NCBI RefSeq assembly: GCF_905475345.1
Contig: NC_066596.1
Location: 3,535,001-3,599,000, forward strand
Direction: 5' to 3'
DNA from: Vespula vulgaris
Lineage: Eukaryota; Arthropoda; Insecta; Hymenoptera; Vespidae
Length of the DNA stretch: 64,000 nt
In this document: positions 27,031 to 40,304 of the stretch, piece by piece
Layout: each line of letters opens with the position of its first letter
How positions within the stretch are numbered: the stretch's first letter is position 1
Translations under genes and position numbers: made by a program
The notes under the pieces: model-generated
What the model was told of the DNA's origin: nothing
The model's input: only the letters and a program-made list of their open reading frames with translations
The model's database searches: none

Positions 27031-29101
27031 CTCGTTTCCGTCGCATGTTGTTTCTTACTTGCCCTTCTCGCTCTTCGATCGCTCATGCTCCTGTTTGCTC
27101 TTAGCTGCATACAGGAAGGTGTAAGACACTGATGCACATCAATTCCTCTCCGCCAATGGAATTTTCATTGATAGTAGAATTATCTATAATAGTATATATG
27201 TGGCTTTTGCGAAAAGATTAAAGAAATTTTCCATCTTAGAAATATGAAAGCATAACGATTCTAATGTTTTATCGAGTAATTTTCTAAATTGTTTATTTCT
27301 TTTTTTTTTATATACAGATATTTAAAAGACATTATTCATCTCTAAAAAATTTTTTAAACAGTTATGAAACATTCCATCTCTATCGAAAGTTCTATGAGAA
27401 AACATTTTTTGCGGTTATGATCGTATAATTTCCGAGTTTTTCAGAACAACACTTGATTCATTTGAATGTAAATTTCAGAATTTCATATATATTACTATCA
27501 ATGAATATCCAATGAAATTATATAGGTCAGGATATTATTGCACCTGTCTTTATCTTACATTAATTTGCATAGGAATATCTTCGGAATTAAAGACTGTATA
27601 AACTTCGAACATAGACTACTTTAATAATATGTCGTAAATAATTTTTTAAAGCTTCCTTTCGAACTAATACGAATGTGTAAAACATACACTTTATTTATTA
27701 AGGTAACAGATAGTACAATAAGGAGAAATCGAAAGTGCGTATATCTAAACGAGATGTAAGGCTGGTAATTAATGTTACTGATATAAAGATTCTAAACAAA
27801 GGAGGTATAGTATATATTTCGAAGTTACACAAAGGATACGATACGAACAGTCGAAAAAAGTTTCGTAGATCGTTGGTCTCGAGATTACGAGAACTAGGAA
27901 AGTTAACCTATTGCTTCTTCGACGATCATCGAACGGAAAGGCCCACGATAAGTCGAAGTCGAGTCTCGTCTTGTATCTCGCGTTAATGGCGAAGGATAAC
28001 GGTTGGATACGCGGTGGTGATCGATAATTATTACCTACGAGCGAGCTCGCTTTGAATCACGCGCTGAGATCCGCACCATCGGAGTATCGTACACGCGCTT
28101 ATAAGATCACCTCGAGGAGTATGTTACTTTGTTTGGAGTTAGAAAATAGAAAAGAAAGGATAACAGAATAAAAAAATGAACTTATATCAGAATTATAAGT
28201 TATACGAATTAAACACTAATTCATTAATAATAATTTCATTAATAATATATTTTTCAAACGTTTATCCTATATTTTCGATAAAAAAGCTACGCGAATACAT
28301 TCTCGATGGAATTTCATGCGGATCACTGATTTTTTTTATTTGAAAACGTTTTGTTTCTTTTTCTTTTTATTTAATCATATATTCGTCCGTTGCGATTACT
28401 GTTTATTTCACTTCACATCGAAATCCTCTTATCGAGCCAAATAATGTCGGCGTAGAGAACGAAACTACGAGATTTACTTCGAGCAAAGTCGTCATAAATC
28501 ACTAGAATCCTGCCTACCGTCGTCCTTTTTTCGAGTCCAATCAGCCGGCCACTTTTTTCCTTCTCTTACTTTCTCTATCACATTTGCATATAAGTAGTAC
28601 CTCTTCTTCGACAGTTGGAAAAAATCCATTGAAGAGAGACTTAAAAAAGAATATCTTATCTTAATGAAAGACACCCAATGATAATGAAAATCATGTTTCC
28701 AATTGTACAACATAAGATGATAATGATCCACCAGTTTTGATTAATCGAAAACGATAACTTAAGAATGTCTCCTTAATCCAATTAAGAGGATTACCTCAGT
28801 CGCATAAAATATAAAGTGATAAATAATCCTTATCACGAGCGTATAATCATAGGTCGATTGCTTTGACCGTAATGTGGAATCTCTCGATTATAGAAGAAGA
28901 GTGTTGCATGTGTGTGTGTATATGTGAAAAAGAGAGAGAGAGAGAGAGAGAGAGAATCAGAGTGAGAAGGAGAAATAGAGAGAGGGGTAAGTGTTAATAT
29001 CAAAAGACAGTATGTAAATCGGGTAATCCGATGTTTAAACGGTTTACACCCGTAACTCATAGTAATGTATGGACTCGAGAGCTCGAAGGAGCTCCGAGCT
29101 G

Positions 29102-29252
29102 CGAGAAGATTTATAGGTACTAGTGTCATTGGAGTCATGCGTCAACGGGCAAGTCTTCCCCCTTCCGCCCCTCGTACCTTCGACCACCACAGTGTCTTCA
29201 CCAGGGTGGGGGACCCTTTACTGTCAAAAAAAAAAAAAAAAAAAACGAGCTG
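29102..29252 (+). mobile_element. Possible short poly(A) retroposon
   Basis: About 124 nt of non-repetitive sequence end in 20 uninterrupted A residues (29226-29245), and CGAGCTG occurs both just before (29095-29101) and directly after the A tract (29246-29252), as a target-site duplication would. I do not recognise a SINE or tRNA-like head. It could also be a chance A run. Confidence 0.3.
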
Positions 29253-30225
29253 GCTTTTGCTCGGAAGAAGACCAACGTCGTTGCATTCTCTCGAATAACG
29301 AAGTGAGAGACCCTCTCATCGAATTCTTAGAATAAAAAGTATAAGTTCGAACGAACAACATGAATTGACGTTTAGTGCGATTTAACGTAGAATATGAAAC
29401 TTCGAGGTTCGATTGGAATTTTGTAATAGTACGTTCATGCAATTAATTGAAAAGATCGAGAGATCTTTTTACAAATCCCAACGAACGTAGGATCAAAGGG
29501 CGGCAAAAGGGAATGGTTAGGTGTTTTCGAAGGACTCAGGGGTGTATCAAGTTCCAAGGCGAGTACATCGAGCACGGACACAACGACATTGGAGGTGACT
29601 TTATTGACACCGGCATCATAAATCTTCGGGACTTAACTCCCACCGCCGCTATTCTCGACATTGTCGTACTCGTATTTCTTCCCTCTCCTCTTCTTAACTT
29701 TGTGCGTGCACAATTCGGCGCATTCGTACCGAGCATGAAATTTTCTTACCTTGTAAAACGTTCGAACGAATGCGGGCGTACAACAAGCTCAGAGGTTGCT
29801 AAGAACTCTAACATGAAACCATTTTATCCTTTATAAAATTTCTTCATTCTGTAGTTTGAGTTAAGTTACATTTGCTATTGACATCGTTTGTATATGCGAT
29901 TATGTATTACGTATACGATCACGAAGGTTTACAATTTTTGAGCGTTTTAAAACATTGAATGATTCAGAGTTTTTAAATATTCCCGAGTTGAGCACCCCGT
30001 TTGACCATCGGCGGCATAAATCAACCGTCGATGTCTTCGTATTCTTCTTTGTACAAACCGACGAAAATGGACTCATCTCGGCGTTTGGCTGCGTGAAATT
30101 AAAAGGCCCAGTTTCGCGAGTATCAAAGTACATCGAACCATCCCAACTATTTCCAAGTCCTTCTAAATGAAACATGGATATATTAATTTTATCCATTAAC
30201 AAAGTACTTTTCTCTTGGGTTTCAG

Positions 30226-30705
30226 GTGGTCTTAGTACAATAGCTATCGTCCGCGTACAAATAACCGATGTGAACGACAACAGTCCGATATTTGAACCTC
30301 AGAAATACAACGTGACTTTGAGAAGCGATGCTCCGTTTCAAGGGCCGATTTTAAGGGTAGTAGCCAGCGATCTCGATGCAGGTTTATTCGGACAAGTTGC
30401 TTATAGAATAACCAGCGGCAACGAAGCTGGAATATTTCGGATAGATCGAAACACAGGTGAACTTCACGTTTCAAGGCCAAGCCTTCTGTCGAGATCGGCT
30501 TTGCACCAACTCAATATCACAGCAACCGATGCAGCTGGCTTGAAAAGTACCGTCGATGCGGAAGTTAGGATAACGATGTCCCTGCCAGGACACAGGATAG
30601 CGACTTGCGAGAGACCACGTTACGTTCTCTCGGTTAAAGAGAACCAACCGCAAAGTACTGTCGTTGGAGGAATCAAGGACACCGTATCTACGTCATCTCT
30701 ATCAG
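30226..30705 (+). CDS. ds: dachsous exon 2 of window (EC6 end, EC7, start of EC8)
   Basis: The acceptor is GGGTTTCAG before 30226 and the donor is GTACG at 30706. It is phase 1 on both sides (480 nt), so it could be skipped without a frameshift. Joined to the previous exon it restores ATDRGGLST, then the canonical DVNDNSPIF linker ending EC6. EC7 follows (VVASDLDAG, then GNEAGIFRIDRNTGE). EC7 lacks the usual LDRE motif and ends in ITMSLPGHR instead of DxNDN, so the EC7/EC8 junction should bind little or no calcium; fly Dachsous also lacks the motif here. The exon finishes with the first strand of EC8 (RYVLSVKENQ). NVT and NIT are possible glycosylation sites. A Ser (30324-30326) stands where the fly has the calcium-binding Glu of EC7. 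Confidence 0.95.
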
Positions 30706-32425
30706 GTACGTTGTATGCTATACCCTTTAACCTCCTATAAACTTTTCTTAGTTTCTAACAAATCTGAAATTTATAATGTAATTAGAATATTTCTCTAAGT
30801 TTTTATCAGCGATTAATTGTCTGTCGAAAAAATGACATCATACTTAACAAATACCTCTTTAAAATTATGTGATATTATAGAAGATTAAACTTGTTCTTTT
30901 CTCTTTTGATTACGTTTTCAAAGAAATCACGTGAACGTTCAAGATTAAGACTCCGTTATTTAAGATAAAATCTGAAGAGTAAAAGAAAGAGGAGAAAAAA
31001 GAATATGCAGCGCTGTGCACGTAACTCGAGCGATCATCGTCTCAAGTAGTTTCCTCGTAATCGCCATAGCTCGGAGGGTCATCGGAAAGATCCAAGAGTA
31101 CTTTCCGTTCATAAAAGAAATAATCTAAAAAGTTTTAGAAGCGCGTTAGTATCTTCTCCTCGAGCTAGGTCTCGCAAATATCACGAAAACGTATTCCACG
31201 CGCGGCGCTACCGCGTTAGCATAGTCGCGTCACGAGAGTGGATACGAAGAGGACTGCGACGAGGACGATGAAGAGGAAGAGGAGGAGGAGGAGAAGGAAA
31301 AGGAGGAGGAGGATGCGAGAACGCCTACGTGGCGATTCGGTATACCTACAAGCACGTGCAAAGCACGATACACTATCGTAGGAAAACGAGCTTGTGCTCG
31401 AGAATATTCTCCTCTTCTTCCTCTGCTTCGTTCCCTCACTGTAGAACGAGGAAACGAGGGGAAAGGAAAGAGGTTGGTATGAGCAAACGGCATGTAAATC
31501 ATACGAGAATATCTATTCAACGTGATAGCAACGTGGAACGCGTCGTAAGGATAACGCGCCGTGCTCGTCACGGGTCTTCGTATTTGCTTCGTGCCCACAG
31601 GATTCGCAGTTTTCCTTATTGGTAACGACCCCATTTTGACTTCCATTCGAGTAATTTAAGCTTGCATTGTCGTCCTACCTACGTCGGTCTGCATCTCTTT
31701 CTTTCTTTCTTTTTTTTTTCTTTTTTCTTTTTTTCTCTTTACTCCGACCAACTAACTTCGAGAACCTGATGGATTGCCTGACTCGAACGATCTTTTTACT
31801 TGATTTTCAAACTCGAACAGGTTGATTTCAGTTCATACTTGACTTTTACCGAACAAACAGCCTTGACCCGAGCTTTGGATCGATAGGAATACTTTAGGCC
31901 CGAGAAAAGATAAAAATTAACTTTTCCTAGAAAATCATTTCATAAGCAAGGAGAAAGATATGAGATAACAAAAGAGATAAGGAATAAGTAGAGTGGATGA
32001 GTTGGTCCGTGCTGATACATCACATAGGATTCGTAAAGCGGGTGGAGTGGGAGGTGGTGGGAAGGAGAGGAAAGGGAAAGGGGGTAGAGGGAGTGAGGTA
32101 CGTAAAGGAAAAGGTAAAAGGTAAAAGGAGGGAGGATGAGAGGTACGTATCCGTGTTTCCACACTGGTGGTACATCCGATGCAAGATACGGCGCGTCACG
32201 ACCTGCGCTCACCGCGCCATATACCCGGTGCACCGTGTAAAGTGTCTCGGCGTGCATCGAGCACGGCTCCACGGTACATTATAGTCCCGACAATGGTGGA
32301 TAGTTTACACGGTGGTGCCTTACCGGTGGTGGTCGTATTGTTCGACCGCCATGGCCCGCATATGCAGACCTCTTGCATATCAATGCGGATACTTTTGCGA
32401 GAGAGGAGAGAAAGAAAGAAAGACC

Positions 32426-32466
<41 letters not shown>

Positions 32467-32855
32467 TCATCTCTTTATTTCTCTTCTTCGTTACATATTT
32501 CGTTATATTTTTTTATCGCAAATAAAACAATTTGAAAACGAAACGTGTTTTTCAAAACGAGTTTTATGGTAATGTGCTCTCTTTTAATTGCTTTTATTTA
32601 AGAATTTTACGCAAACGTTACGATCATTACTATCGTTAATGACGAAATTTTTGCACGTTTATTCGAAAAATGCGATTCATGCATATTGAAACGAACTCGT
32701 CTACCTAAAGTAAGTTACATTTACATTTCCTTTACCGAAACGCTTCAACTCTTGCCATTTAAGTAAGATCGTTCCATTTATCCAGTGTTGCTGATATCTT
32801 CTGGATCGAATCGTCGATTTTAGTCGATGATGAGACACACAGAGAGAAAAAGAGG

Positions 32856-32889
<34 letters not shown>

Positions 32890-32954
32890 AGGAGAAGAGG
32901 GCCACGCGTCCGTACAAGAACCTGTTCGCGCGAGAAGATGCGGCCCGGCGTGCG

Positions 32955-33070
32955 AGTTCGCAATATTTGACACACAGCAGCCAATCAGATTATCAGATTA
33001 AAGTTGAAGGGAGCCGGCGAACGTTTGTGCGCTCGCGCACAAGGCACTATACCCAGACGTACCGCTTCGC
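32955..33070. promoter_or_regulatory. Candidate intronic regulatory island
   Basis: It contains CCAAT (32981), a directly repeated CAGATTA motif (32986-33000) and the 18-nt GC-rich palindrome at 33025. Dense motifs in non-repetitive sequence suggest a possible enhancer. No functional evidence. Confidence 0.25.
33025..33042. repeat. 18-nt GC-rich palindrome
   Basis: TTGTGCGC and GCGCACAA with two bases between. It lies about 25 nt after a CCAAT motif and a doubled CAGATTA motif. Confidence 0.88.
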
Positions 33071-34413
33071 ATCGATGCTCACCAATCTTTTCCCCACCCA
33101 TTTTACGACACCTGTTCCGATGAACACGAACTCGTTCTCCAAATGAAAGGAAAGAGAAAGAGCAGGATGGAAAAGTCTACATGATAGAGACAAAGGAATA
33201 TTGTTCGGCGATCGTCCTTAAAGTTAAAGTTTTGAAGCTTCGTATCGAATAATTTAAATCATCTTTTAATTATCGGGAACAACTCGATTTCTCGACTACC
33301 AACTTACGAAGCAAATAAAATAAAGGGTATTCTAGAAATGGAGAAAAACCGATGGCGGTATTTGTCCCCTCGAGGTCGATACTTAAAAACACTTGGAAGT
33401 AGACGAAGTCCTTATTGGGTGCGTTGTTCGAACGGTGGACATGCCGGATACTGTATCCTTCCATAAAACCTCGCGACAAAATGAGGAACGGCTTTCATTT
33501 TACGGCCGAGTTTATAGCACCTCGAAAGAAGAGGGAAAATGATCGGTCCGCGATCGGTTGCAGATGAGAGACCAGTCTTATCTTATCCTCGAAACGAGCG
33601 GCCGCTCCTAAACTCCTCAGAAATTCTAAGCGGGCACGAAAAGATATTCGCACAAAAATCGCGAGAAGATACGAAGTTTTTTTACCGATTATTTTCTGGG
33701 AGAAAATATACCTGCATTTATTCGAAAAATATCACAGAAAAATCTGCGTCATTCTGGAGAGGATTTACACGATAAAGAAATTCTGACGTTCTCGAGTATA
33801 AGGAAGCATGATCGAATGCCGTGACACCAGTGACACGAAACAAGATCGATATGGACGTACACGACGATAGTTTGTCTCTTCTCTCGGATGTGCGAATCGA
33901 AGCAGCGAGAGGCTCCTTTCTTCGAATCGTTTCGGAATACATCGGAAGGAACGATAACGACGGTAACAAGCGTCTTCGTTAAGGGTATAGCGTAATCGCA
34001 TAACGATCGCTCCACTCGTATTCTCGCTTCGACGAACTTTCCCGTAACGACTGTAAGTCTCGTAAGAGAGTCGGTCTCGAATCCATTCCATTTTCATCGT
34101 ATTTTAAACTTCGCACATTTTTTCGAAATAAGAGGAAACAAAAAAAAAGAAGTATATAAAAGTAGTCCTCGCAGAATATTCTCTCTTACGTTCGTCTTAG
34201 CCGCTCGTGTTCAAAGTTCCCCGAGCTAATCGAAAATACTGGTTAAAATGGTGGCAAGCGTCGAGGGCAAGAGATTCCATCCGAACTGGCAGTATTTCGT
34301 ACTTTTCGGAGGCTGAGATTCTTCGTCCCGAGAGAATGCGCCTCGTGTGCCGTTGAGAAGGGTAGACGGAGAAGAGGAATAAGATGAGAAGGAGGTGCAG
34401 GACCGTCGTCTTC

Positions 34414-34414
<1 letters not shown>

Positions 34415-34448
<34 letters not shown>
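34415..34448. repeat. (CGT)n trinucleotide run
   Basis: About 11 CGT/GTC units in a CpG-rich stretch. Frames through it give poly-Arg, poly-Asp or poly-Thr and are not considered coding. Confidence 0.93.
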
Positions 34449-35952
34449 TGTCGAGGTCGCATAAATCGTCGCGAGTCGGATTCCGGGCAGCCGAACGCAA
34501 GCCGCCATTGTCCAAGACTTTTTGCCCCTCTCTTTCCACCATGAGAGAGCTGCTAGCTGCTATGGAGCTGCACTCTTTGCATACGCTTTAAATATCGCCG
34601 CTCCGTTCGCCTTTGAGGTCCCTCAGCCTCACCGGATCCCTCTTCTCCTCCTCTTACTCTTTCTCGACGTGGAATGAGATACGAGGGATTGCCGATGTGA
34701 AACTTGACGATTCCTTTCGTGAGAGAAATTTCGACTTTAATCTCGTTTATTTTTGTAAACAATGTGAAAGTGAGAACATTTCACATCGATCGTCGTAAAA
34801 AAAAACCGGTTCGTTTCAAGTTAAAGAAACATTCTTACGATTCGCAATATCCATCGGTACTATTATAAAAAATCAAATACGAGCAAGTCTCTCTCTCTTT
34901 TTTTTCACGATCATACGCGCGATATCGAAATTTCTCGACTCGAATACTGGTTCCTATAACGTCGGTCGCGGTTATTATCTTTTTCTCTCGTGTCTTCGTA
35001 AATTCCACGATAGCGAAAACGTCGTAATATAATCGAAATCTCGTAGGGCGAGCCCATCGCATATCGATCGCGATCGCTAACAATAACGTTAACGACAAAT
35101 ACGCCTACCAGAAAGCGATTCCGCTCCTCTAATTGGTTGACCATGCCGACACGAGAAAGAGGAAAAAGGGTTGCGGAGAATGCTAGGCGGAGATAATTAT
35201 TTCGACACGATCAGGACCCAGCATCCTTCCCCTGGACCAATGCTGATTGTATTAGCACCGTTTTATATTCCGAGATAATTTTAATTCCAATGACAAGAGG
35301 CATTTAATTTATTTATCACATCTCGTAAAAGCTCGATCCCCTTTCCTCGTCTAACCTGACGTACTTAAATTTCATCATCGTACTATCTTCCACGAGAAAG
35401 AGCAAGATGGAACGAGATCCTTTTTATCGAATTTCTTTTGTACTGATAAAAAAAGACGGACGATCGAGTCCTCTCTCGAAATTATTTATACGCGACAGAT
35501 CCTTTCGTTCGTTTAACGATCACTATAAAGATCAAACTACGTTTTTCATTACCGATTAAAATCCATTCTCAAATTTCTTTTACGTGAAGTGCTCCTTTAG
35601 ATGAGGTGAATTATACATATGGAAGTTTGACAGATGCCGATAAGTAGGATTGTTCTCTTTGCTAAAATTGCTATGAGCAAAACATTCTTATCGTAAGAGA
35701 TCGTATTATATGAATGCAATTTTCTTTCAAAGTTCTCGTCCATCGCAATCCTCCTGTCCACCTTACATTAGCGTCGTGCTTTCACCGGACTTGCAAATTT
35801 CGTGCGACCGTCGTCTTTCTGTTGAGTCCACGAAACTCCTCGCTGAATATCCTCGACTCTCTGCATCTCGAGCGAGGGACCTCTCGAAGAGTTCCGTGCT
35901 GAAAGATCCGCGCTTCGAGATAGCGACGAGTCTCTTCTTTTTTTCTTTCTCT

Positions 35953-35991
<39 letters not shown>

Positions 35992-37472
35992 TCTCTTTCT
36001 CTTTTCGCCGTGCAACAACGAATGCTCGCGGTCTGATTTGCGTAACTTCGTTCTCGGAATTTTGTCCACCCCTTCCTTCTTCCTCTCTTTCGCGTGTATA
36101 TGTCTATCCTTTTTCGGTACATAAAATTTGAAGTGGAAAGAATTTAAATAGAATCAAACCGATTCAATTACCATCACGTTCGAAAAGTAAATTGGACCGT
36201 TTCGATATAGAAAGGTTACAAATCGAGCGAGATTCGATCAGTAATAACGATCTTTCTTTTCGATTGTTAACCATGCGTATTTCGACTACTTTCTGGAATT
36301 TCTATATATAATGTATAGGTAAATGTACTCTATTAATTAGAGAGAAATTGCATAATCGAGGATATCAGTAACGATCGGCACGTCTCGTAATTCTTTCGAA
36401 CTCATGTCTATTAAGTTTCCTAGTACACTAAAAAGGATAGTATACTTTACGTTGAAAAAATTTTTCTATATGCGCATACTTAGATATCTTAAGTTTTTAC
36501 TTACTTTTTTACGTATTTTATGGATCGATACAAGTTCAATTAGGATCAAGAAACTATCTTTCGTTGTTCCTTTTCCTCGCGTATTAGCATCGCCAAGAGA
36601 AAAGGGTAGATGTGGACGAGAGGGGAGAGGACGAAGGGAGAGTAAAAGAAGCTCGGAGCACGTATGATAATCTCAGTTGGTTTCGCTCGGCGGGCCTCAG
36701 CACCCGTTTATATCATTTTCGACAGCGGCTGTTTATTGCCCGATGCAAATCGTTCTCTCTCCGCTCGGAGAGGGACGACCTCGTGGCATCTCGGCAAAGT
36801 ACCGCGACGCTGGACCTTGCGGTTGGTCTTTTTGCTTCGAAAACTCATCTCAAATCTTTCCCCGTATACTTTATCACATCATTATCAGATTTTATAGCAC
36901 ATTGAATTCGTTCCCGGTGCAATACTTACGTATAGGAAATGTTTGCTTTTAAAAAATTTTGGAAATAGATCAAACGAGATAGTTCGAAAGACTTCTAAAA
37001 AAGATAAAAAAAAAAGGGGGAAAAGTTAAAGAGGAAGCGCCGATCGATTTGGAAAAGGAAACAACGTGCGATCGGGCTCTCGGGGAAGGAAAAATCACAA
37101 ACCTACAGTACATCGGTGAATCGGTGGAATCCTTAGATGCTCGTAAGATATACCGGAGCGCGCGCACCTCGGTACGCCTCGGTATCTCGTCTGAACCGTA
37201 TACGAAGCGTTTCTCTCCCTCGCACATATACACTTACGTGTACACCTATAGCACGATCGCTGGTTATTGGAAGACTCGCCTTGTACTACTACAGTGGCTA
37301 CGACGAAAAAAGTACGCTCGGGCGTGCAGAAATCACGGCTACTTTTACGACGTGAATCCCCGTGCATGTGAGAGCGTATAATAGTATGTGTTTGTATATG
37401 TGTATAGATACGCCGAAGATACGGTGCATATGCCGCGATCCTAGATGTTGTAAAAGGCCAACGATAGACCGG

Positions 37473-37503
<31 letters not shown>

Positions 37504-38336
37504 CCTTCCTCCCTTCCTCGTTCGTATATGATGCACCTCTTCGACCCTTATCTCGCGCCTCGTTATCGCCGTTTACCATCGCCGCTAGCACAGACGTTCT
37601 CCGTCCCTCTTACTCTCTATTTCTTTCTCTTTCTCTCTCTTTCTCTCTATCTTACTAACGGTGCGCATATATAGGTATACGTACGTCTTTCTTGTAGCAC
37701 ACACTGATGCATTTCTCTCTCCCCTTCTCTTTCTATCTTCCTATCGGATATCTTACACCGCTTCGATCCCAACTCTCTCTACGCTCGTGCCTCACTTTGG
37801 AATTTCGACGAGGGAGAATTACCACAGGGTAATACTAGATGAGATTGTTTCCTTGCGGGGGAAAAAGGAAGGTAACTCGTCGAGACCGTTGAACGTTTTC
37901 ACGCGCTTTGCTTTTTCTTGTAATTGAGGTGAACCGTTCAAGAAACTTCGATGAGTCTTCGAATTGAACGAATTTAATTTCAGTCGATAAGTTTTAAAGA
38001 TATGTCTGCAATTTTTATAAATTAGTAACAATGCTAGGGGATATGAGTATTATTCATCCCGTTGTTACGAACATACATCGAATAGGCTTGTGAATCTAGG
38101 AGACCCCAAGTTGGTAAGACAACGTCGCCGAGCCATGTACGCGGAGTTTTGAGCGTGTAGCAAAGAAGTCCTTCCCGCGAAGGGATAGTAGTAGGTCGTC
38201 GGTGGTAGGCTCGCGCTAGCTAATGTCGAGCATCATTTTAATTTATTTTCGCGTCGCTGGATGCCCGGCAGCCTTATTGTCGCCGTCCATTGTCTTGTCT
38301 TTCTTGCGGTGCAGCGTCTTGCTAGAGACTCTCTTC

Positions 38337-38375
<39 letters not shown>

Positions 38376-40268
38376 CTTCTTCTTCTTCCTTCTTCTTCTA
38401 CTCCTTCTTCTCCTTTTTCTCGAGCGAACACAGCCGACCATTTAGCCGCGTCCTACTCCAGGACGTCTTACGCATGTACGAAGCCCTATTCGTTTGTTTA
38501 CCGATCTCCAATGCGAGCGTACGTTTCTTGCACTATTGTGCACTCCGATGCACGCTTGCACCGATCCTACATCGTTTTAAGACGATTTCGTTCGTGTTTG
38601 TGATCGCGTTATATGGAACGCTTTTGACCGTGGTTACAACTGGATTCCCCCGTACTTTCTTACCCCACCTTTTCATTTCTCTTTTTATTTCTGAAAAGAG
38701 AGTTAAATACATTCCTACACGTGTATGTACGTAAGTACATATATACGTTTAAATATATATGTACGAGACACGAAGCAATTTTTCAAATTTACTCGAATAC
38801 AGAAAACACGGGTGGGTTTTTCAAAGCACGTTCCCTTCGAATGACGACGCGACACTCTTCGTCACGTAGGGAAAAACAATCTCGTAATTAAATAATGATG
38901 ATTAGCCCGCGATCGCGGTTGAGTCGAGCGACGCGATGAATGCGATGAAGAAGCGATATCGCGGGTAAAGGAACGTTGTCGTTGACGGGGGTCTCGTTCC
39001 TCTTCTATCTCTCTTTCTTTCCCCTTCTCTCTGGAGTCTTCTTCTCCTTCTCGAGCCTATCCGGCTTTCTCCGAGTCGACTCGCGACCCTCTCCTCACAT
39101 TTCAATCCTACGTCGATTCGTTTAAGGAATATATATTGACGTGTCGTGGCACATAGACGCTAGGAGGCTTTACGAGACAAGATCAGGCTAACTCCCTCCC
39201 ATATAAAACGATTTCCCCAGCTATCGGCCGGTTTAATAACTACATTGATTTTAGTTGCTAACTACGAATTACTATCATTCGTTTCTACGAGATCAATAGG
39301 CGCACACCAATTTTATTGGCGAGAATAATCGTTGATTGTATTATACCTAATTACTAATCACGATCTTACGCAATTCGACGTTGAACGGAGAAAAACCAAT
39401 ATCGAAAGATACTTGTACATGCAATTAGCTCCTGCATCGTACGTTAATTAACGAACGAGAAAGCAAATTTTTCTCTCGTCCACCACTGTGTAAACTCTGA
39501 GAGAGAGTGACTGAGAAAGAGACGGAAAGAGAGAGAGAAAAGAGAGAGAAAGGAATAGAGGAAAGCAAGGAAAGAAAGAAAAAGAGAGTGGGTATCGTTT
39601 TCACGTGATCGTGCCTATCTCGATCAGCGCTATAACCGTGCCTACCGGTCCAATTAAAAATCCACGGATTTATGCAAACGTTCGAGGGTTCCTTTCGTCG
39701 TCGTCGTAGGACCGAAAACCCGACTTGGGACATTCCACGAGTCCTCCACGCGGGAATAATCGATCGCGCTGGCCGCCGAGCACGCGTGTGTTAAACTGAA
39801 GAAAAAGAAAGGAAGAGGATAAGAAAAAAAGTGGGAGAAAAGGAACGGAGGTAGCGAGAGAAAGAGGCCGATCCCCATATTTAGAGCGGTACGGCTCGTA
39901 ATTCGGCGGGTTACGGCTTCGCAAAATGGACTCCCCCCGTGGCTCTTCCTCTTCCTTTCCCTTCTTTTTATTTGTCTTCTTCTTTTTTCATCGTCGATAG
40001 AGTAGCACGATGATGCCGATGAAAATGTTCGTGGTGTTGGTGGTTAAGATGGCCGGGCGACAAAGTATTTACCGTAGGCGATTACGACCTTTTCCTGAAC
40101 GATCGTAAATGCGCGACTCTCGTCGTTGGGGAGCCAGTGTGATGACGACGCCGCCCCTGAAAGAACGACCGGCCACCGAGTCGACCTCGGTCCATGGGAT
40201 GGCCCGTTACGAGTTAATTAGCAAAATAAAAGGAGCTCCGACGTCCCCGACTACCATCAAGAGAGAAA

Positions 40269-40304
<36 letters not shown>

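Larger units (their letters stand above)
25401..30225 (+). other. ds: Intron 1 (4825 nt, phase 1)
   Basis: GTAAGT...TTTCAG. It holds a large (ACT)n array near 26848-27030, a purine-rich microsatellite near 26700-26770, an A20 tract at 29226-29245 that may end a short retroposon, and two unusual open stretches near 29447-30170 that are not low-complexity but that I do not recognise. The rest is unique AT-rich sequence. Confidence 0.93.

Noticed and set aside
26619..27104. 161-codon open frame
   Set aside because: It is translated from the GA and ACT repeats (Glu/Arg, Thr and Leu runs), so not a gene.
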